From contig NZ_FSRA01000001.1 of assembly GCF_900129465.1 (NCBI RefSeq), positions 1,858,832 through 1,922,831 on the forward strand: DNA of 64,000 nt. The letters run 5' to 3'. The translations under genes were made by a program, and so were the position numbers. Below, one piece after another: positions 1 to 8,296 of this stretch; the first letter of the stretch is position 1; the number at the start of each line of letters is the position of its first letter. Source of the DNA: Chitinophaga niabensis (GTDB lineage Bacteria > Bacteroidota > Bacteroidia > Chitinophagales > Chitinophagaceae). Under the pieces are notes generated by a model that saw only the letters and a list, made by a program, of their open reading frames with translations, had not been told where the DNA came from and ran no database searches.

Positions 1-1
1 T

Positions 2-310
2 TTCTACGGTATTTACGACGCCAGGATCACCTGGAAAACCAAATTCAGCGGCAAAACCACACACGGCATAGAAATATCCTGCGATATCTTCAACGTAGCC
101 AATATGTTCAGGAAAACATGGGGTGTAAACAAATCGCTGGGTACCCAGGCATTGTATGGTGCAGGTATTCCTGCAAGTGGTACAACTCCTGCTGTTCCTG
201 CATTTGATCCCACAGTGCCGCGTTACAATTATCGCGTGAACACTGCCGGTGTGGTAAATCCTTCCGGCGAACCTTTCCAGGTACAGATTGGTTTACGTTA
301 CGGCTTTTAA
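2..310 (+). CDS. TonB-dependent receptor, C-terminal end (partial)
   Basis: Reading frame 2 is open from the left edge to a stop at 308-310 and gives about 102 residues, so the gene begins outside the window. The sequence alternates polar and hydrophobic residues as in beta strands, contains the phrase DIFNVANMF typical of the last strands of TonB-dependent outer-membrane receptors, and ends LRYGF, an aromatic C-terminus recognised by the BAM machinery. The family imports large nutrients across the outer membrane using TonB energy. The SusC/Oar-like subtype is likely in this phylum, but the substrate cannot be told from the tail. A strong terminator follows at 339-373. Confidence 0.75.
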   Translation, partial: FYGIYDARITWKTKFSGKTTHGIEISCDIFNVANMFRKTWGVNKSLGTQALYGAGIPASGTTPAVPAFDPTVPRYNYRVNTAGVVNPSGEPFQVQIGLRYGF

Positions 311-338
311 CACACACAAATATTATATCTGTACGTTA

Positions 339-373
339 GATCCCGGTCCCATCAAACAGGCCGGGATCTTTTT
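339..373 (+). terminator. Rho-independent terminator of the TonB receptor gene
   Basis: An 8-bp perfect stem (gatcccgg at 339-346, ccgggatc at 361-368) with a 14-nt loop is followed by a run of T. It overlaps the last codons of the convergent binding-protein gene. Confidence 0.8.
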
Positions 374-1973
374 ATAAACATTTCACCCTCCTCAATTCCA
401 GCAGATTGAGGCCATTGCTGCTTAACCCGGTAACATTCATTTGCCGGAAACGCACAGAAATATCATAGAACAAAGGCACCACACAGGCATCTTTGATCAC
501 TATCTGGTCCATTTCCTGGTATAATTTATAACGAAGGGAATCATTTGTTTCCAGCATGGCTTTCTCATACAGCTGATCAAAAGCCGGATTATTATAACGG
601 GTATAGTTAGGTGGTGCAGGATTTTTACTGTAGAACATTGCCAGGTAACTCTCTGCATCAGGATAATCGGCAATCCAGCTGGCACGGAAGAACGGTACGG
701 CTGATTTTGCCACCTGGTCTATTAAAGTACTTTTCTGGATCACTTCCACCTGTATCTTCACACCCACTTCCTGTAATTGATTGGCCACATAATTGGCAAG
801 GTCTGCATAAACAGGCTGGGTTACCAGTTTGATCGTTGCCAGCCCTTTTCCTTCAGGATAACCTGCTTCCTTCAGTAATTGCCTGCATTTGGCAAGATCG
901 TACGTATATCCCTTTACGTGAGTGGTATCGAACGAAGGTAAACCTGCCGGTACCAAACCGGATGTAGCGGGAATGCCAATGCTGTTGCGGAGATAGGTCA
1001 TCATTTTCACCCTGTCAAAACCATAATTGATCGCCTGGCGGACCCGTATGTCCCGCAACGAAGGATCTTGTTTATCGGGGTCCATCACAATACCAAAGTA
1101 TTCTGTGTTCAGATATGGGGCTTTGATCAGGGCAATCTTTCCTTCCCATTCTTTTTTCAAATTCCCTTGTTTGGTGAGCACTTCATCTTTGAAAGATGTT
1201 TCAATATCATTGATAAAATCCAGCTCGCCCTGGCGGAATAACAGGAATTCTGTTGCCTTGCTGTCTACAAACAATACTTTCACGGCATCCAGGTATGGCA
1301 GCTGCGTTCCATGCTCGTCCTTTTCAAAATAGTTTTCATATTTATGCAGGATCAATGCCTGCCCTTCATCCCAGTAATGAAACTTAAAAGGCCCTGTACC
1401 GCATGGATGTTTGCGAAAATCCTTGCCATATTTTTCCACTGCCTCATGCGGTATAACGGAACAATACTGCATGCTGAGGATGCCCATGATGGGATGGAAC
1501 GGTTGTAATAAAGTAAGCTGAAAGGTAGTGTCGTCAATTGCCTGGAAACCAGTGGCTGGATCTACGGTGCCGTTGAAGATCCAGGCGCCGGGAGATGCAG
1601 TGCCGGGGTCCATGATCCTTCGGAGGCTGTAAGCCACATCCGCAGCCGTCATTTTCCGCCCTTTGCCACCCGGGAAGATCTCGTTATCATGAAAGTAAAC
1701 GTCGTTACGAAGATAGAAACGATAGGTACGCCGGTCTTCTGAAACCTCCCAGCGTGTAGCGAGGGATGGCCTGATATTCAGCATACTATCCGGTTCAACT
1801 AAAGTATTATAGATCTGGCGCACCGCCCACATAATAGCCTGATTCTTGGCAAATGCAGGGTCCAGCGTAGGAATGCCTTCCGGCTGGTTGTACCGGAAAA
1901 CCATTTTATGCTCCTTGCTGCGTTGGCCACAGGAAAACAGGAAGAGGGTAAAAAGTAAGCAATAATATTTCAT
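372..1973 (-). CDS. ABC transporter substrate-binding lipoprotein (oligopeptide/dipeptide type)
   Basis: The 533-residue product has a lipoprotein signal ending in a lipobox (LFSC, Cys15) and then the SBP_bac_5 (OppA/DppA) fold: an early GIPTLDPAFAKNQ segment, AADVAYSLRRIMDP near residue 110, GTGPFKF near residue 195, and DIRVRQAINYGFDR near residue 310. The family captures peptides, nickel complexes or similar solutes outside the inner membrane and passes them to a DppBC-type permease. No permease or ATPase adjoins it; the only such permease in the window is about 5 kb away (7232-8290). The start ATG is directly followed by the signal sequence. The substrate is unknown. Confidence 0.88.
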   Translation of the reverse strand: MKYYCLLFTLFLFSCGQRSKEHKMVFRYNQPEGIPTLDPAFAKNQAIMWAVRQIYNTLVEPDSMLNIRPSLATRWEVSEDRRTYRFYLRNDVYFHDNEIFPGGKGRKMTAADVAYSLRRIMDPGTASPGAWIFNGTVDPATGFQAIDDTTFQLTLLQPFHPIMGILSMQYCSVIPHEAVEKYGKDFRKHPCGTGPFKFHYWDEGQALILHKYENYFEKDEHGTQLPYLDAVKVLFVDSKATEFLLFRQGELDFINDIETSFKDEVLTKQGNLKKEWEGKIALIKAPYLNTEYFGIVMDPDKQDPSLRDIRVRQAINYGFDRVKMMTYLRNSIGIPATSGLVPAGLPSFDTTHVKGYTYDLAKCRQLLKEAGYPEGKGLATIKLVTQPVYADLANYVANQLQEVGVKIQVEVIQKSTLIDQVAKSAVPFFRASWIADYPDAESYLAMFYSKNPAPPNYTRYNNPAFDQLYEKAMLETNDSLRYKLYQEMDQIVIKDACVVPLFYDISVRFRQMNVTGLSSNGLNLLELRRVKCL

Positions 1974-2092
1974 ATCTGCGGATAAATGCCGGAAGTAAAA
2001 TAGTAATTCTGCATAGATAAACGACCAATAATCATAAAATCGATCTCCAATTCACCCATTTAAAATATCTTTCCATCCAAATCTAAACTGTA

Positions 2093-3733
2093 ATGAGATC
2101 TGTTCTCCTTGTTCTGATAAGCATTTGTTTCCTGCAGCCCGATATACATGCCCAACAGCATAAGTTCAGCCATGCGGATACCCTGCGTGGTACCCTTTCG
2201 CCGGAAAGAAGCTGGTGGGATGTTACTTATTATAACCTGGATGTAAAGCTGGATCCCCGGGAGAAAAGCATCCGGGGGCAGAACACTATTTCCTACAGGG
2301 TGCTGGAACCGGCACAACGGTTACAGATAGATCTGCAGGAACCGCTGATCATAGATAAGGTATCGCAGAACGGCGAGTCCCTCTCTTTCACAAAAGACGG
2401 GAATGCCTGGTTTGTAGATCTCAAAGCCACACAGCCTAAAGGTAAGGTCCTCAGCCTGGTGGTAGACTATCACGGTAAACCCAAAGAAGCCATCCGCGCT
2501 CCCTGGGATGGTGGCGTGGTTTGGGGAAAAGATTCCCTTGGCCGCCCCTGGATAGCTACTGCCTGCCAGGGTTTAGGAGCCAGCATCTGGTGGCCGAACA
2601 AAGATCACCAGACGGAAGAACCGGATAGCATGCGCATTACGGTAACGGTGCCAAAAGGGCTCACCAATGTTTCCAACGGCCGCCTCCGCAGCAAAACAGA
2701 TAACAAGAACGGCACCTCTACCTTCACCTGGTTCGTGGGCAATCCCATCAATAACTACGACGTTGCCCTGAACATCGGCAACTATAAACATTTCAGTGAT
2801 ACATACAATGGTGAGGATGGTAAGCTCAATCTCGATTACTGGGTGCTGGATTACAATCTTGCCAAAGCAACATCTCATTTCCAGGTAGTGAAGCCAATGA
2901 TGAAATGTTTTGAACACTGGTTCGGGCCTTATCCTTTCTATAAAGACAGCTACAAACTGATTGAAACCCCTCACCTGGGTATGGAACACCAAAGCGCCGT
3001 AGCCTACGGCAACCAATACAAGATGGGCTACCGTGGTTCAGACCTTTCCGGTACTGGCTGGGGCCTGAAATGGGATTTCATCATCATCCATGAAAGCGGT
3101 CACGAATGGTTCGGCAATAACATCACCACAAAGGATATTGCAGACATGTGGGTGCATGAAAGCTTCACGAATTACTCGGAAACCATTTTCACTGAATGCC
3201 AATATGGAAAAGATGCAGCCAATGCATACGTACAGGGCATCCGCAGTAAGATCGCCAATGATATTCCCATTATCGGCCCTTATGGCGTAAATACGGAAGG
3301 CTCCGGCGGAGATATGTATTATAAAGGTTCCAACATGCTGCACACCATCCGCCAGGTGATCAATAACGATGAAACCTTCCGGAAAATATTGCGTGGATTG
3401 AACAAGACCTTCTATCATAAAACAGTAACCACGGCAGAAGTAGAAAACTATATCAGCAAAAACGGTGGCCGCGATCTGAGCAAGGTCTTTGACCAGTATC
3501 TCCGTCACACAAAAGTGCCTGTGCTGGAATATTCGATCAATAATAATGAACTAAAATACCGTTGGGTGGCTGATGTACAGGGATTCGACCTGCCGCTGAA
3601 AGTAACCCTGGCAGATGGGAAGTATTCCTTCATCTATCCCACCACAGAATGGCAAACAACAGCCATACAATTAACTGATCCAAAGAAATTTGCAGCAGAC
3701 AAGAATTTCTACATCATAACCAAAGCTTTATAA
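2093..3733 (+). CDS. M1 family zinc aminopeptidase (secreted)
   Basis: The 546-residue product starts with a cleavable signal peptide (about residues 1-20, ending near IHAQQ). It contains a gluzincin zinc site: HESGHEW, with HExxH at residues 333-337, and the third ligand Glu356 in WVHESFTNY exactly 18 residues later. A GMEHQ segment stands where M1 enzymes have the GAMEN substrate motif. These features define the M1 aminopeptidase family, which removes N-terminal residues from peptides in the periplasm or outside. It is shorter than the classic ~850-residue PepN and lacks the long C-terminal helical domain, as is common in Bacteroidota. It is divergently arranged with the binding lipoprotein across about 120 bp. 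Confidence 0.9.
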   Translation: MRSVLLVLISICFLQPDIHAQQHKFSHADTLRGTLSPERSWWDVTYYNLDVKLDPREKSIRGQNTISYRVLEPAQRLQIDLQEPLIIDKVSQNGESLSFTKDGNAWFVDLKATQPKGKVLSLVVDYHGKPKEAIRAPWDGGVVWGKDSLGRPWIATACQGLGASIWWPNKDHQTEEPDSMRITVTVPKGLTNVSNGRLRSKTDNKNGTSTFTWFVGNPINNYDVALNIGNYKHFSDTYNGEDGKLNLDYWVLDYNLAKATSHFQVVKPMMKCFEHWFGPYPFYKDSYKLIETPHLGMEHQSAVAYGNQYKMGYRGSDLSGTGWGLKWDFIIIHESGHEWFGNNITTKDIADMWVHESFTNYSETIFTECQYGKDAANAYVQGIRSKIANDIPIIGPYGVNTEGSGGDMYYKGSNMLHTIRQVINNDETFRKILRGLNKTFYHKTVTTAEVENYISKNGGRDLSKVFDQYLRHTKVPVLEYSINNNELKYRWVADVQGFDLPLKVTLADGKYSFIYPTTEWQTTAIQLTDPKKFAADKNFYIITKAL

Positions 3734-3791
3734 AGCGCAAGAACCGGGTTGTTCACGCATCAAAACGGGTGTTACTTTGAATAAAAAAACA

Positions 3792-4631
3792 ATGCATCAC
3801 TACGAAACAATTGCGGAAGCCATTAAGTACATCAATGATCATTACACGGAACAACCTTCCCTGGACGACATTGCGGCTGCAGTACATTTAAGTCCTTTCC
3901 ATTTTCAGCGCTTATTTAAAGAATGGGCTGGTGTAAGCCCTAAGAAATTCCTGCAATACATCAGTTTGCAGCATGCCAAAACTTTGCTGGAAAAGAATTA
4001 CACCCTGGAAGACGCCACTTTTGAAACCGGCCTTTCCGGTACCAGCCGCCTGCACGATATGTTCGTGAACATGGAAGCCATGACACCCGGCGAATACAAG
4101 AACGGCGGTGAAAACCTGCATATCAAATGCACTTTTACGATCACCCAGTTCGGCATGGTATTCCTGGCGGCAACAGACAAAGGGGTTTGCAATATCCAGT
4201 TCACGGAGAGTTTCGAAAACTCGCTTGCCGAACTACGGGCACAATGGCCTAAAGCGCAGATCACGGTGGGGGAATCTCCTATCCTCAAAACCGTAAAGCA
4301 ATTCTTTACAGAAAGGAATGAAACGGTAAAGGACCTGCGTTTACATGTTAAAGCCACGCCGTTCCAGTTAAAGGTATGGGAAGCGCTGCTGAAGATCCCT
4401 TGTGGCCAGGTTTCCACTTACGGAAAAATAGCAGAAAGTATTCAACATCCTAAAGCATCCAGGGCAGTAGGTACTGCTGTGGGCGATAACCCGATCGCGT
4501 ATCTGATTCCCTGCCACCGTGTTATAAGATCTACCGGAATATTGGGTGGATATCATTGGGGCAAAGAAAGAAAAACGGCGATCTTAGGATGGGAAGCAGC
4601 AAAGGTTATTGGCGAAAAAGCAGCAATTTAA
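3792..4631 (+). CDS. AraC-type HTH / methylated-DNA-protein cysteine methyltransferase fusion
   Basis: The 279-residue product has an AraC helix-turn-helix domain at about residues 5-95 (YINDHYTEQPSLDDIA, SPFHFQRLFKEWAGVSPKKFLQY) and a C-terminal O6-alkylguanine-DNA alkyltransferase domain. The acceptor cysteine lies in IPCHRVI (Cys241), followed by GGYHWG. The protein repairs O6-methylguanine by irreversible self-alkylation and probably regulates transcription. Unlike E. coli Ada it lacks the N-terminal zinc methylphosphotriester domain. I chose the ATG at 3792; an in-frame TTG at 3777 would add five residues with no domain support. It lies 58 bp after the aminopeptidase and directly before the DUF721 gene. 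Confidence 0.9.
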   Translation: MHHYETIAEAIKYINDHYTEQPSLDDIAAAVHLSPFHFQRLFKEWAGVSPKKFLQYISLQHAKTLLEKNYTLEDATFETGLSGTSRLHDMFVNMEAMTPGEYKNGGENLHIKCTFTITQFGMVFLAATDKGVCNIQFTESFENSLAELRAQWPKAQITVGESPILKTVKQFFTERNETVKDLRLHVKATPFQLKVWEALLKIPCGQVSTYGKIAESIQHPKASRAVGTAVGDNPIAYLIPCHRVIRSTGILGGYHWGKERKTAILGWEAAKVIGEKAAI

Positions 4632-4642
4632 TCATACCTTTG
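4609..4642 (+). promoter_or_regulatory. Bacteroidota-type promoter before the DUF721 gene
   Basis: TTG at 4609-4611 and TACCTTTG at 4635-4642 match the -33/-7 consensus TTG-N17-23-TAnnTTTG with a 23-nt spacer. The -7 box ends only 4 nt before the first ATG of the DUF721 gene, so either the transcript is leaderless or translation starts at the internal ATG at 4668. Confidence 0.45.
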
Positions 4643-4646
4643 GCGC

Positions 4647-4934
4647 ATGCGATACAAAGTTGTAAGTATGGGCGATGCGCTAAGAGAGTATCTTAACAAC
4701 AGCAGGTTTAAACCAAGGCTGCTGGAAGTTCGCATCCAGGAAAACTGGGAACAGGTGGTGGGTAAAACCATTGCCCGTTATACAGAAAGCGTACAACTCT
4801 TTGATGGCAAACTGGTGATCACTACTACCGTTGCACCATTAAAACAGGAACTGAACTACTCTAAAGACCGGATCCTCCGGTTAGTGAATGATATGCTGGG
4901 AGAAGAAGCCGTGAAGGAAGTAATGATCCGCTAG
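4647..4934 (+). CDS. DUF721 (DciA-like) protein
   Basis: The 95-residue protein matches the DUF721 family: an N-terminal GDALREYL segment, then NWEQVVGKTIARYTESVQLFDGKLVI and a C-terminal LNYSKDRILRLVND. DciA-type members load or operate the replicative helicase DnaB in bacteria lacking DnaC; the role in Bacteroidota is inferred from the family. Two starts are possible: ATG 4647 gives MRYKVVSMGDAL and ATG 4668 gives MGDAL. The promoter element ending at 4642 favours 4668 unless the mRNA is leaderless. It runs convergent with the next gene, separated by 9 bp. Confidence 0.8.
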   Translation: MRYKVVSMGDALREYLNNSRFKPRLLEVRIQENWEQVVGKTIARYTESVQLFDGKLVITTTVAPLKQELNYSKDRILRLVNDMLGEEAVKEVMIR

Positions 4935-4943
4935 TGCTGATAA

Positions 4944-5465
4944 CTATATTTCATGCTTAAACTTGTCCATCACTCTTTGCAGATCACTTATCGTTAAGCG
5001 GGTACGCAGATGCACCATCACCATTTCCCCTTCTTCCTGTACTAACAGCACCAGGTTATCCAGCCTGTCGCCATCCTTTCCGTCGCTGAGGAATTGTACA
5101 TGGCTGCCATCAGCTGTTCTCACTTCCATGAGGGGTTCAAACTTATTTTTGGCGTAGAGGTCTTCTTTCAATTTGAGGATGGATTCGTTGGAAACACTTG
5201 CGCCGTTATCCATTTCAATGGTATACAATTTCACGCTCCTTACTTTCTTCAGTGCCCATTTAACATCCCTGGCTTCACCGTCAAAAGCATGGCCGGGGAT
5301 AAACCAGCTCACGATCCGCAATGGCAGGAAGCTGAGTCCTATACGGTGCGTTTCAGCAACATCATAATGCTGCCTTTGAAAATTACGTAATTGTTTACGT
5401 TGTGCGTTAGCATCAATGGAGGCAAAGGCCAGGAAACAAACGAAGAGAAGGATGGAACGTATCAT
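4944..5465 (-). CDS. Secreted DUF4252-like protein
   Basis: The 173-residue product has a clear signal peptide (residues 1-21, cleavage near DANAQ) and then an alpha/beta domain with KSVKLYTIEMD-like strands and a C-terminal VMVHLRTRLTISDLQRVMDKF. The layout resembles DUF4252, and the gene is last in a block that starts with an ECF sigma factor and includes a clearer DUF4252 gene just upstream. A short GC-rich hairpin (5500-5521) lies between the two, so expression may be partly uncoupled. Function is not known; the location suggests an envelope protein under the same sigma factor. Confidence 0.6.
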   Translation of the reverse strand: MIRSILLFVCFLAFASIDANAQRKQLRNFQRQHYDVAETHRIGLSFLPLRIVSWFIPGHAFDGEARDVKWALKKVRSVKLYTIEMDNGASVSNESILKLKEDLYAKNKFEPLMEVRTADGSHVQFLSDGKDGDRLDNLVLLVQEEGEMVMVHLRTRLTISDLQRVMDKFKHEI

Positions 5466-5533
5466 ATAGTATAGTTTAAGGGTTCAGATGATAAGGAAGA
5501 CGCCGTGGATGGAGGACGGCGTTTTCTTTTTCT

Positions 5534-6058
5534 TTAAGGTTTCTTTTTGGGAAGGCTTCTGAGATTATCAAAGCCGTCAATTTTAATATCTCCCGCAATT
5601 TCAGACAGCTCGCTGAGGTTGATGTCTCCAAAGATAGAGAGCGCAACAAATTCATCCGGGCTACCCACCAGCATGATGAGTTCTGCGATATTACCTTTTG
5701 CATTCTCTTTGACCATGAATTTTACATCCGCTTCTTTATTCCGGATGGTCATCAGCTCTTCAAATTCAGATGTAAGGAATGCGGCGGCTTCTTTGAAAAG
5801 TTTAGCGCCATCTTTGGTATCTTCTTTAACGAGGATGCGCAGGCCCTTGAGTTTGCTGACCACGGTACTCACCTTTTTGAAGTCGGGATCATTGGAAGAC
5901 ACGGTAGAGAACATGGAGAACATCTTAGGTGTTACATTGATCACGGTAAAGGAAGGGTCGTTCTGGTATTTCAGGAAGAACTTCTCAACAGTACTCTGCG
6001 CCAATGCCAGCTGTGTGCTGCAAAGCGAGATGAATATGAGAAAGGATATTCGTTTCAT
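5534..6058 (-). CDS. DUF4252 domain protein (secreted)
   Basis: The 174-residue product has a signal peptide (about residues 1-20, ending LALAQ) followed by a domain with VSKLKGLRILVKED and a C-terminal ELIMLVGSPDEFVALSIFGDINLSELSEIA, the usual ending of DUF4252 proteins, which are commonly encoded next to ECF sigma factors in Bacteroidota. It is the third gene of the minus-strand block sigma / anti-sigma-like / DUF4252 / DUF4252-like, with 52 bp to its upstream neighbour. Biochemical function is unknown. Confidence 0.7.
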   Translation of the reverse strand: MKRISFLIFISLCSTQLALAQSTVEKFFLKYQNDPSFTVINVTPKMFSMFSTVSSNDPDFKKVSTVVSKLKGLRILVKEDTKDGAKLFKEAAAFLTSEFEELMTIRNKEADVKFMVKENAKGNIAELIMLVGSPDEFVALSIFGDINLSELSEIAGDIKIDGFDNLRSLPKKKP

Positions 6059-6110
6059 GATGAATGATTTGTGTTACTGTAAATTGTTGATATGCAGTTC
6101 TAGAATAGCC

Positions 6111-6614
6111 TTAGTTGTTATTTCCCCGGATCAGGTCTGTAGCATTGTTGAAGTAACTGAGCTTCTCCATTTGCGTTTTGCCTTTATTCAGGTTCTTTGA
6201 AATGATCGCCAGTGCTTTTTGTGTTTCTTCATAAGCCACTTTTGGATCGTCGAACGTATCCCGGAAAACCATTTCGGTTTCTTCAGGTCTGTTCTTTTGC
6301 TCGAAGTTGTATACGGAATGCCCTACACCCAATGCCACCAGTAAAATGGCAGCGTATTTCATCCAGCTTTGCCAGAATGGGCGGATGATCCTGGCTTCAC
6401 GTTCTTCCCAGGGGCCACTAATTTCTATTTCCGGCAACTCCGCTGCTGATGTATGAAAGTATTGGAACAGGGGTGCTGCTTCCTGGAGGTCTGCCGGTAA
6501 GGCATCCTCGTGGGTGGCATAAAAGATGCGCAATGCTGCTTCATCTTCTTCTGTAGTTTCACAAGCCCAGTATTTTTCCAACAGGGCCCTGATGTTACTG
6601 TATTCCATATACAT
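6111..6614 (-). CDS. Membrane protein, probable anti-sigma factor
   Basis: The 167-residue protein has a soluble acidic N-terminus (about residues 1-75), one predicted transmembrane helix (WMKYAAILLVALGVGHSVY, about residues 85-105) and a C-terminal periplasmic tail rich in charged residues. Its first codons overlap the end of the sigma factor gene by up to 20 bp, which suggests translational coupling. Size, topology and position fit a membrane anti-sigma factor holding the ECF sigma factor, but I see no clear zinc-binding (ZAS) motif. An alternative start is the ATG at 6608 (MEYSN). Confidence 0.6.
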   Translation of the reverse strand: MYMEYSNIRALLEKYWACETTEEDEAALRIFYATHEDALPADLQEAAPLFQYFHTSAAELPEIEISGPWEEREARIIRPFWQSWMKYAAILLVALGVGHSVYNFEQKNRPEETEMVFRDTFDDPKVAYEETQKALAIISKNLNKGKTQMEKLSYFNNATDLIRGNNN

Positions 6615-7113
6615 GTATATTTTGTAGTTGTTCCCGCACCTGTTTCCTGGCCCGGTGCAGGTTTACTTTTACTTCGCTCATTTCAATGTCCAGTACATCT
6701 GCAATCTCCTGGTAACTCAACCCGTCTATATCTCTCAGTTGCAGGATGGTCCTGTATTTCTCCGGTAAGGCGTGGATCAGGCCGTGCACCCTGCGCATCA
6801 GGTCACTTTGTTCAGATCGCTGATGCGGCGTTTGTTGATGACTGGCCGGCACTTCCTGTGCCCGGTCGATATTGTCCGTGATCCTGTACTTCTTACTCTT
6901 CAGCTTGTCCAGTGCCAGATTGCGGGTGATGCGCATACACCACGCTTCCAGGTTCTGTAACTCTCCCATCTTTTCTTTGTTGTGCCACACTTTCATAAAA
7001 GCATCCTGAATAATGTCCTTAGCATCTTCCTCATTGCCCAGCAGCCTGAGCGCGAAGCGGAACAGCTTCTGCTTGATAGGCATTATTTGAGCAAGGAATA
7101 CTTCGGACGACAT
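6595..7113 (-). CDS. ECF RNA polymerase sigma-70 factor
   Basis: The 172-residue protein has sigma region 2 (LGNEEDAKDIIQDAFMKVWHNK, about residues 26-48, with LEAWCMRITRNLALDKLKSKK) and sigma region 4 (LPEKYRTILQLRDIDGLSYQEIADVLDIEMSEVKVNLHRARKQV, about residues 117-160). It lacks regions 1.1 and 3, as expected for an ECF sigma factor. It heads the operon with the anti-sigma-like and DUF4252 genes. The signal it answers is not evident; the secreted partners suggest an envelope cue. Confidence 0.92.
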   Translation of the reverse strand: MSSEVFLAQIMPIKQKLFRFALRLLGNEEDAKDIIQDAFMKVWHNKEKMGELQNLEAWCMRITRNLALDKLKSKKYRITDNIDRAQEVPASHQQTPHQRSEQSDLMRRVHGLIHALPEKYRTILQLRDIDGLSYQEIADVLDIEMSEVKVNLHRARKQVREQLQNIHVYGIQ

Positions 7114-7231
7114 TTTCAGTTTTTAGTTTTTGGCGGAAGGAGATGCTCCTGTCAGCGTGCTACAATAAGAAGACGACCATGGACCGCCTTTGTTACAAAA
7201 TAATAGAAAATAAATATAAATTAGTTGAAGA

Positions 7232-8290
7232 TCAATTACTTAGGCTTATCCGGGGATCTACGATACTATATAATACATCGGCCAGCAGGTTGATCAGTAC
7301 AAAGATACCTGCCGTGAACAATACAGCTCCCATTACTACGGGGAAGTCGAATTTTTCCAGGGCGTCCACGGTTACTTTCCCGATACCCTTCCAGCCAAAG
7401 ATGTACTCTACGAAGAAAGCCCCTGCCAGTAATTCCGCGAACCATCCGGTGATAGCAGTGATCACGGGGTTCAGGGCATTCCTTAAAGCATGTTTGTAAA
7501 GGATCACCGGGCGGCTCAATCCTTTTGCGTAAGCAGTGCGGATATAATCCTGCCCCAGCACATCCAGCATGGCGCTGCGTGTTAATTGTACAATAATGGC
7601 CAGGGGCCTGATGCCTAAAGTAATGGCAGGTAATATAAGGTGGCGCAGGTTGAGGATCCTGCCTTCAAAGGGGTCGATATCAAATAAACTCCCGGTCATA
7701 TGTAAACCGGTGTAATCACTCAGTACAAAACCAAACAGGTAAGCCAGCACGATCCCTGTAAAAAAGGAAGGGGCGGAAATACCGATCACACTGGCAAACA
7801 CCGCGCTGGTATCCATCCAGGTGTTTTGCTTTACCGCAGAAAGGATGCCCAGTGCAATCCCCGCTATAGTGGCAAAGATCATAGCTGCCAAAGCCAGTAC
7901 CAGTGTACCCGGCAATGCTTCTGTAAGGATCTCCCAAACGTCTTTTTTACCCTGGTAGCTTCTCCGGAGATAAGGGGTTTTGAGTACAAGGGCCTTCTCC
8001 CCTCCTACGCCAAACAAAGCAAACCCGTTCAGCGATGTCTTTAATTCCTCCCGGGAATGGATGCCAATGGGGGAAAGATCGTTGAGGTAATAAAAGAACT
8101 GCACTGCTTTGGGTTTATCCAGGTGTAGTTCTTTCCGCACATTTTCCAGGGAAGTAACATCGGCCCGCTGCCCCAATGTAAGCCTGGCAGGATCTGCCGG
8201 GAGTACATTGAAGAGCAGGAATACCACGATCACCACGCCCAGGAGAACGAGGATACCGTAGCCGATCTTACGCAGGAAATATCGCAGCAT
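7232..8290 (-). CDS. ABC transporter permease, DppB/OppB type
   Basis: The 352-residue protein begins with MLRYFLRKIGYGILVLLGVVIVVFLLFNVLPADPA, the first helix and following motif of dipeptide permeases, and has the binding-protein-dependent permease domain from about residue 120 (transmembrane segments around TLVLALAAMIFATIAGIALG, ISAPSFFTGIVLAYL, ILPAITLGIRPLAIIVQLTRSAML). The EAA-like loop is DYIRTAYAKGLS. It would form a membrane channel with a DppC-type partner and DppD/F ATPases, none of which is nearby. It lies 6 bp after the DoxX-like gene and is probably its operon partner. Confidence 0.88.
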   Translation of the reverse strand: MLRYFLRKIGYGILVLLGVVIVVFLLFNVLPADPARLTLGQRADVTSLENVRKELHLDKPKAVQFFYYLNDLSPIGIHSREELKTSLNGFALFGVGGEKALVLKTPYLRRSYQGKKDVWEILTEALPGTLVLALAAMIFATIAGIALGILSAVKQNTWMDTSAVFASVIGISAPSFFTGIVLAYLFGFVLSDYTGLHMTGSLFDIDPFEGRILNLRHLILPAITLGIRPLAIIVQLTRSAMLDVLGQDYIRTAYAKGLSRPVILYKHALRNALNPVITAITGWFAELLAGAFFVEYIFGWKGIGKVTVDALEKFDFPVVMGAVLFTAGIFVLINLLADVLYSIVDPRISLSN

Positions 8291-8296
8291 AATGAA

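Noticed and set aside
5500..5521. GC hairpin between the two DUF4252-type genes as a terminator
   Set aside because: The T run follows on the plus strand, opposite to the direction of the genes, so terminator function for the operon is not supported.
5547..6200. Plus-strand open frame of 217 codons
   Set aside because: Antisense to the DUF4252 gene with its clear signal peptide; serine-rich shadow.
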